From DAOVIY01 sp964513365 (lineage in GTDB: Bacteria; Patescibacteriota; Minisyncoccia; UBA6257): DNA of 15,441 nt. Under the pieces are notes generated by a model. That model ran no database searches. It was not told the origin of the DNA and saw only the letters and a program-made list of their open reading frames with translations. Within the stretch, counting starts at the first letter, position 1, and each line of letters begins with the position of its first letter. The DNA lies in assembly GCA_964513365.1 (NCBI GenBank), contig CAZEMH010000013.1, positions 1 through 15,441 on the forward strand, written 5' to 3'. This document shows, piece after piece, positions 12,040 to 15,441 of the stretch. A program made the position numbers and the translations under genes.

Positions 12040-13158
12040 TTATCTTTTAACAAAAGGATTTTGCGCACCCCTTACTTCAAAATGAAGGTGACAACAATTA
12101 GCATTTCCTGTCTGGCCCATTTTTCCTATCACATCCCCCTTATAAACTTTATCGCCTTCTTTTACTAATAATTGGCTTAAATGACCATAGACAGTTGTAG
12201 TTCCGTTATAATGTTGAATTTTTATTAAATTCCCATAGCCATAATTATATTTTCCTGTTCCGCTAGCCTCAGTTATAATCCCATCGGCAGCAGCATAAAT
12301 AGGGCTACCGCAGGAATTAATAATATCTACAGCATTATAATAATGAAAAATTCCTCTATTCCAGCCGCCAGAAGTAGGGTAAAGAAAAAAATTATCCAAT
12401 TTAGGCCAATGACTAATATCAATTGTCATTGGTTTAAGCCCAGAAGATACTGCTAGGGAGGTAGTTGAAGAAAGTCGTCCATTAGGAATAATCAGCTTTT
12501 GGCCAATTTTAATAGAACCTTCGTCTTCTAGATTATTAAAAACAAATATTTCATCTGCTGATGCAGAATATTTTTTAGCTATAGAAAGCAATGTATCTCC
12601 TTTCTTGACTGCATGCATTACTCCAGAAACTGGAAGAATAATGAGTTCTTGATTTGGTTTAATGACAGAGTTAGATTTTAAGCCATTAGCCCATAAAATT
12701 GTATTTAAACTTACACCGAAATTTGCCGCAATCCTGCCTGGCGTATCTCCTTCCTGTACTACATAAGTAAAAATTGTGTGGCGCTGAGATGAAGGTAATA
12801 AAAATTTCACAGGAGAGTTAATACTTAAAAAACTGTCACTGTTTATAATCATCAAAAAATTCTGTTCCATTGAAGTATCCTCCTCAAAATCACCTTCAAT
12901 AATTTGGCTTCCATCTGCGCTTAAACATTCGTGATAAGCATAAGCTGTTTTAGTAAATGAGCTAGCCTCTAGAATTACAGGGCAGCCATCTTCTCTTATT
13001 AAAAATTCTTCCCCTTCTTTTTGAACAAACATTATATGAGAAGAAATGTAAGAATTGCCAAAAAACAAAGAAAGTAAGAATAAACTGATCGCCAGTTTTA
13101 ATAAAAATGGGGATATCAATAATTGTTTCTTTTCTAATACTTTCTCCCAGCCCCTCAT
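12040..13158 (-). CDS. Membrane-anchored LysM-LysM-M23 peptidoglycan peptidase
   Basis: A 372-aa envelope protein for cell-wall binding and probably cross-link cleavage. An N-terminal membrane segment or uncleaved signal (about 12-36) is followed by an unassigned region, then LysM1 (about 130-176, YVVQEGDTPGRIAANFGVS) and LysM2 (about 181-226, HAVKKGDTLLSIAKKYSAS). An M23/LytM domain (about 255-365) ends the protein. Metal-site residues: D278 in NAVDII, H326 in VYGHLS, and H357-x-H359 in CHLHFEVR. The canonical HxGxD first ligand is changed. Tyrosine stands at the His position (274) and the nearest His is H272, six residues before D278. I recall HxYNAVD-type sequences in other Patescibacteria, so this may be a lineage variant rather than a dead enzyme. 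A single gene, closed by the shared terminator at 11954-11986. AGAGGA abuts the ATG too closely to be a normal ribosome site. Confidence 0.93.
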   Translation of the reverse strand: MRGWEKVLEKKQLLISPFLLKLAISLFLLSLFFGNSYISSHIMFVQKEGEEFLIREDGCPVILEASSFTKTAYAYHECLSADGSQIIEGDFEEDTSMEQNFLMIINSDSFLSINSPVKFLLPSSQRHTIFTYVVQEGDTPGRIAANFGVSLNTILWANGLKSNSVIKPNQELIILPVSGVMHAVKKGDTLLSIAKKYSASADEIFVFNNLEDEGSIKIGQKLIIPNGRLSSTTSLAVSSGLKPMTIDISHWPKLDNFFLYPTSGGWNRGIFHYYNAVDIINSCGSPIYAAADGIITEASGTGKYNYGYGNLIKIQHYNGTTTVYGHLSQLLVKEGDKVYKGDVIGKMGQTGNANCCHLHFEVRGAQNPFVKR

Positions 13159-13223
13159 TCCTCTTATTTTTTTATTTAGTTGTATTTTCCAAGTAAAAAT
13201 GGTAATAATTGATAAATGTTAAT

Positions 13224-13244
13224 AAAAAAAGCCTTTCTGAAGGC
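13224..13244 (-). terminator. Intrinsic terminator for the 234-aa gene
   Basis: On the reverse strand, GCCTT pairs with AAGGC around a four-base loop, then seven T. It lies about 90 bases after the stop at 13332 and before the M23 gene, so the two reverse-strand genes are separate transcripts. Confidence 0.85.
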
Positions 13245-13331
13245 CTTATCAGTTATTTTAACAAAACTGTTTTTAATGTCAAGACTCGCATCATAATAAA
13301 TTTATGAGCGGCATTAAATAAATATATCTTG

Positions 13332-14036
13332 TTATTTCGCTAAATTAGGAAAATTCATTTTCTTACAATTCAGCATTTCTAATTCTGATATCTTGGGCTT
13401 AGCTCCACTTAATCCAAAATTTTTAAGATAAGCTATAATTTCTCCATTACCTGCTTCATTATTAAAATCAAGTACTTTTACAATGCCAAATGGCACCTCA
13501 CTGCTAATCCATATCTCCATATTATTTTCATCTACAAACTTAGCTGCTTGAACTGTTTTTCCAGTATTGGTAGTAAAAGTGCTATAAGTATATTTATTAT
13601 TTGGATTATACTTTTCTGGTGTTATTATTGATGGAAGCGAAGAATCAAATGAAGGAATCAATATATTCATTAACGAATGGCCTATGCAGATTACTTCATT
13701 TTCCCCTTCCAATTTACTGACTATTTTCACTACCTCATTTGATGTTTTATCGCGCCATACCTGTGTAATTGTAGTTTTATTTCCAGAAATAATTGATTCA
13801 ATTTCTACCCCATATGCTGGTGTATTATCAACAATCTTTTCCCCTAAATAAGATAGTCTCTGTATGTCTTCTGCGCCATTCATAATTTCAGACCAAGCGC
13901 CTTCTTTAGGTTTTAAGAACCCAGTATAAATATTTTGATTGCCTCTATTCCTTGCAAATAAAACTATCATTAATATAAGCACTAATGCTAAGCCAATTGA
14001 TAGAATAATTAAATTTTTGTATGTTTTTTTATTCAT
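13332..14036 (-). CDS. Membrane-anchored extracytoplasmic protein, unknown function, 234 aa
   Basis: No family recognised. A strong N-terminal membrane segment (about 8-28, NLIILSIGLALVLILMIVLF) is preceded by lysines, so the rest should lie outside the cytoplasm. There is no lipobox cysteine. The outer part (about 40-234) is beta-strand-like, with repeated short hydrophobic strands (YGVEIESIISGNKTTITQVW, VVKIVSKLEGENEVICIG, TVQAAKFVDENNMEIWISSE). It carries two cysteines (about 118 and 223) that could pair. The ITQVW...VVKIVSKLEG and MEIWISSEVPFGIVKV pattern is of the kind seen in secreted beta-sheet proteins that follow lipid or surface cargo, but I cannot assign it. It is divergent from rsmA across a 67-base gap and followed by its own terminator. 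Confidence 0.85.
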   Translation of the reverse strand: MNKKTYKNLIILSIGLALVLILMIVLFARNRGNQNIYTGFLKPKEGAWSEIMNGAEDIQRLSYLGEKIVDNTPAYGVEIESIISGNKTTITQVWRDKTSNEVVKIVSKLEGENEVICIGHSLMNILIPSFDSSLPSIITPEKYNPNNKYTYSTFTTNTGKTVQAAKFVDENNMEIWISSEVPFGIVKVLDFNNEAGNGEIIAYLKNFGLSGAKPKISELEMLNCKKMNFPNLAK

Positions 14037-14054
14037 TATGTTTATATAATTATT

Positions 14055-14084
14055 TTAACTACTATTGTATTTTACCATTATAAA
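14055..14084 (+). promoter_or_regulatory. Weak candidate promoter for rsmA
   Basis: -35 TTAACT (14055-14060, four of six), 18 bases, -10 TATAAA (14079-14084). The start would be about 13 nt before the ATG at 14104. On the other strand a perfect TTGACA (14096-14091) and TACAAT (14069-14064) are 21 bases apart, a poor fit for the divergent gene. Confidence 0.33.
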
Positions 14085-14103
14085 TATCTTTGTCAAAATC
14101 TAT

Positions 14104-14910
14104 ATGCAAACAAAAAAACAAAAAAAATTAGGCCAGGTTTTTCTTAAAGATAAAAAGATTGTACAAAAGATTATCCAAGCAGCAAAAATTAAACCTAAAG
14201 ATCAAATTTTGGAGATTGGTCCTGGAAAAGGCGTTTTAACTAAATTTCTTATAAAAACAGGAGCTGAAATAATAGTGGTTGAAAAAGACCCAAAATTAGT
14301 AAAATTTCTTGAAGATTTTTTGAAAGCCAGGCAAAATCTAAAAATTATTCATGCAGACATCCGAGATTTCCTAAAAAATACCGAATGCAGAATACTCAAT
14401 ACCCAATACAAAGTACTTGGCAATATCCCTTATTATTTAACTTCCCATCTTTTGCGCTTACTGCTGGAAAAACCAATTAAACCTTCATTAATCGTCTTAA
14501 TGATTCAGAAAGAAGTGGCTGAAAGAATAATGGCTCAACCGCCAAAGATGAATCTTCTGTCTGTTTCTGTACAATTTTATGCTAAACCAGAAATTATTTG
14601 CTATGTTCCCAGAACCGCTTTTCACTCAGAACCTAAAGTAGATTCTGCTGTTATTAAAATAACTCCAGTACAAACAAAAGAAAATATAGATAAAATACAA
14701 ATCAAAAAATTCTTTCATATTATAAAAGCTGGCTTTAAACAACCAAGAAAATTACTTATAAATAATCTTTCTAAAAATCTAAATTTAGAAAAAGAATATC
14801 TTCAAGAGATATTCTCACAAGCAAATATGCCACTAAAGACAAGGGCTCAAAACCTTTCTATAAAAGAATGGGTATCTCTTTCTTCCTTGTTAATGAAAAA
14901 TATTGTATAA
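14104..14910 (+). CDS. rsmA: 16S rRNA (adenine1518-N6/adenine1519-N6)-dimethyltransferase RsmA
   Basis: RsmA (KsgA) uses S-adenosylmethionine to dimethylate two adenines in the 3'-terminal helix of 16S rRNA, a late step in small-subunit maturation. The 268-aa protein shows KKLGQVFLKDK at the start, motif I EIGPGKGVLT (37-46), the acidic residue of VVEKD (E60), D85 in HADIRD, the catalytic NIPYYL (107-112), and FKQPRKLLINNL (211-222) in the C-terminal domain. I use the ATG at 14104. The upstream in-frame TTG at 14065 would add 13 residues with no family support and lies in the promoter gap. Residues 92-105 are a seven-residue unit repeated twice (NTECRIL, NTQYKVL), encoded by a degenerate 7-base DNA repeat just before NIPYYL. 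Confidence 0.96.
   Translation: MQTKKQKKLGQVFLKDKKIVQKIIQAAKIKPKDQILEIGPGKGVLTKFLIKTGAEIIVVEKDPKLVKFLEDFLKARQNLKIIHADIRDFLKNTECRILNTQYKVLGNIPYYLTSHLLRLLLEKPIKPSLIVLMIQKEVAERIMAQPPKMNLLSVSVQFYAKPEIICYVPRTAFHSEPKVDSAVIKITPVQTKENIDKIQIKKFFHIIKAGFKQPRKLLINNLSKNLNLEKEYLQEIFSQANMPLKTRAQNLSIKEWVSLSSLLMKNIV
14377..14418 (+). repeat. Degenerate heptanucleotide tandem repeat inside rsmA
   Basis: Six consecutive 7-base units: AATACCG, AATGCAG, AATACTC, AATACCC, AATACAA, AGTACTT. Three units equal seven codons, so the protein repeats every seven residues. It falls between the D85 loop and the catalytic NIPYYL of RsmA, where lengths vary in the family. Confidence 0.7.
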
Positions 14911-14930
14911 TAAAACTGTATCATTATAAC
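14903..14930 (+). promoter_or_regulatory. Weak candidate promoter for the secreted protein at the right edge
   Basis: -35-like TTGTAT (14903-14908), 16 bases, then TATAAC (14925-14930). A perfect TATAAT also sits at 14906-14911, over the rsmA stop codon, without a good -35. The gene may instead be read from the rsmA transcript. Confidence 0.3.
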
Positions 14931-14955
14931 TAAGGAAAATATAAAAATTATTAAT

Positions 14956-15441
14956 ATGAAAACAAAAAATATATTAAAAATTGCGATTTTTAGTATTGCT
15001 CTTTTTGCTTTACTAATCAGCCCTGTTCTAAAAAGTAATATCTTACAAGTAAATGCTGATGATCCCGATACCGATTCTAGCCAATCTACTACAAATCAAG
15101 ACATATCTGATATATATATGTTGGGATATGGAATAAGTACAGAAGATATAATTACTGGACTTAAACAAAAAAGGGCTAATGATATTTGTAGTGAAATCGA
15201 TTACGATGTCATTATAGAAAATTGTGCTAAAAACCATGGCACTGTTTACAGAGAAACGATATGTAGAGCAAAAGCATCTTTTGCTCAAATGCAGTGTGAA
15301 ATTGTGATAAGTATGTTAGAAGGACTAGGCACAATGTTTGGTGGAATAATAAATTCAGAGATAGAATGGATATTAAATGCATTAATTCCTGCTACTTATG
15401 GCGGAATAATTAATGATGGGGTTTATGCGATATGGACGGTA
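14956..15441 (+). CDS. Secreted protein of unknown function, cut by the window edge
   Basis: The frame is open from the ATG to the last base, giving 162 residues with no stop, so only the N-terminal part is seen. Residues 1-34 form a signal peptide: basic MKTKNILK, hydrophobic IAIFSIALFALLISPVL, and a likely cut after VNA34. The mature start is acidic and serine/threonine-rich (DDPDTDSSQSTTNQD). Four cysteines follow (C78, C90, C103, C114), suggesting two disulfides outside the cell. A more hydrophobic, glycine-containing segment from about 116 to the edge (MLEGLGTMFGGII) could begin a membrane or pore-like region. No family recognised. It starts 45 bases after rsmA. A reverse-strand frame over 15043-15288 is a shadow of this gene. 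Confidence 0.85.
   Translation, partial: MKTKNILKIAIFSIALFALLISPVLKSNILQVNADDPDTDSSQSTTNQDISDIYMLGYGISTEDIITGLKQKRANDICSEIDYDVIIENCAKNHGTVYRETICRAKASFAQMQCEIVISMLEGLGTMFGGIINSEIEWILNALIPATYGGIINDGVYAIWTV

Noticed and set aside
14065..14103. TTG start extending rsmA by 13 residues
   Set aside because: The family N terminus KKLGQVFLKDK fits the ATG at 14104, and the extension would run through the only space for a promoter.
15043..15288. Reverse-strand 81-aa frame at the right edge
   Set aside because: It is a shadow of the secreted-protein frame, which has a signal peptide and stays open to the edge.

Overview
The window looks like a chromosomal segment of a Patescibacteria (Candidate Phyla Radiation) bacterium, probably from the Parcubacteria side. 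The grounds are: strongly AT-rich DNA with compact genes, almost no Shine-Dalgarno sequences, tRNA genes without encoded CCA, a LysM/M23 peptidase of the type common in that group, and homing-endonuclease-like genes of two architectures common there. All 14 intact genes with a visible end stop at TAA (12) or TAG (2). None uses TGA and none needs TGA as a sense codon, so the standard bacterial code fits. This lineage placement is inference from gene style, not from a marker tree.

Layout. Positions 1-2300 hold a tRNA and mobile-gene zone. A reverse-strand zinc-finger/HTH/PD-(D/E)XK nuclease reading frame contains a complete tRNA-His inside it. Divergent from it are tRNA-Arg and tRNA-Pro, a perfect 30-bp palindrome, a small-protein transcription unit ending in a possible structured RNA, tRNA-Ala, and two 47-bp direct repeats. 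A yraN gene broken by two small insertions follows (2300-2703). Next come nusA, with its own promoter and a leader hairpin, and tig (2841-5343). Convergent with tig, and overlapping its 3' end, is a two-gene envelope operon: a GT2 polyprenyl-phosphate-type glycosyltransferase and a large multi-span membrane protein (5329-8041). Its promoter is back to back with that of clpP. clpP leads an operon with a 453-aa tail-anchored coiled-coil protein and a 94-aa protein (8144-10488), closed by a 36-bp palindromic bidirectional terminator.

On the other side of that terminator, on the reverse strand, a LAGLIDADG-like endonuclease runs into tRNA-Gly, with its stop codon inside the tRNA. A DksA/TraR zinc-finger gene converges with a LysM-M23 envelope peptidase across a shared terminator. 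A membrane-anchored unknown protein is divergent from rsmA (ksgA). A secreted protein is cut by the right edge.

Functionally the conserved genes cover transcription elongation (nusA), nascent-chain folding (tig), proteolysis (clpP), 16S rRNA dimethylation (rsmA) and envelope building. The accessory signal is concentrated at tRNA genes: two nuclease genes from unrelated families are each fused in position and orientation to a tRNA. No gene-free stretch exceeds 300 bases. The longest, at 11337-11546, holds promoters and an inverted repeat.
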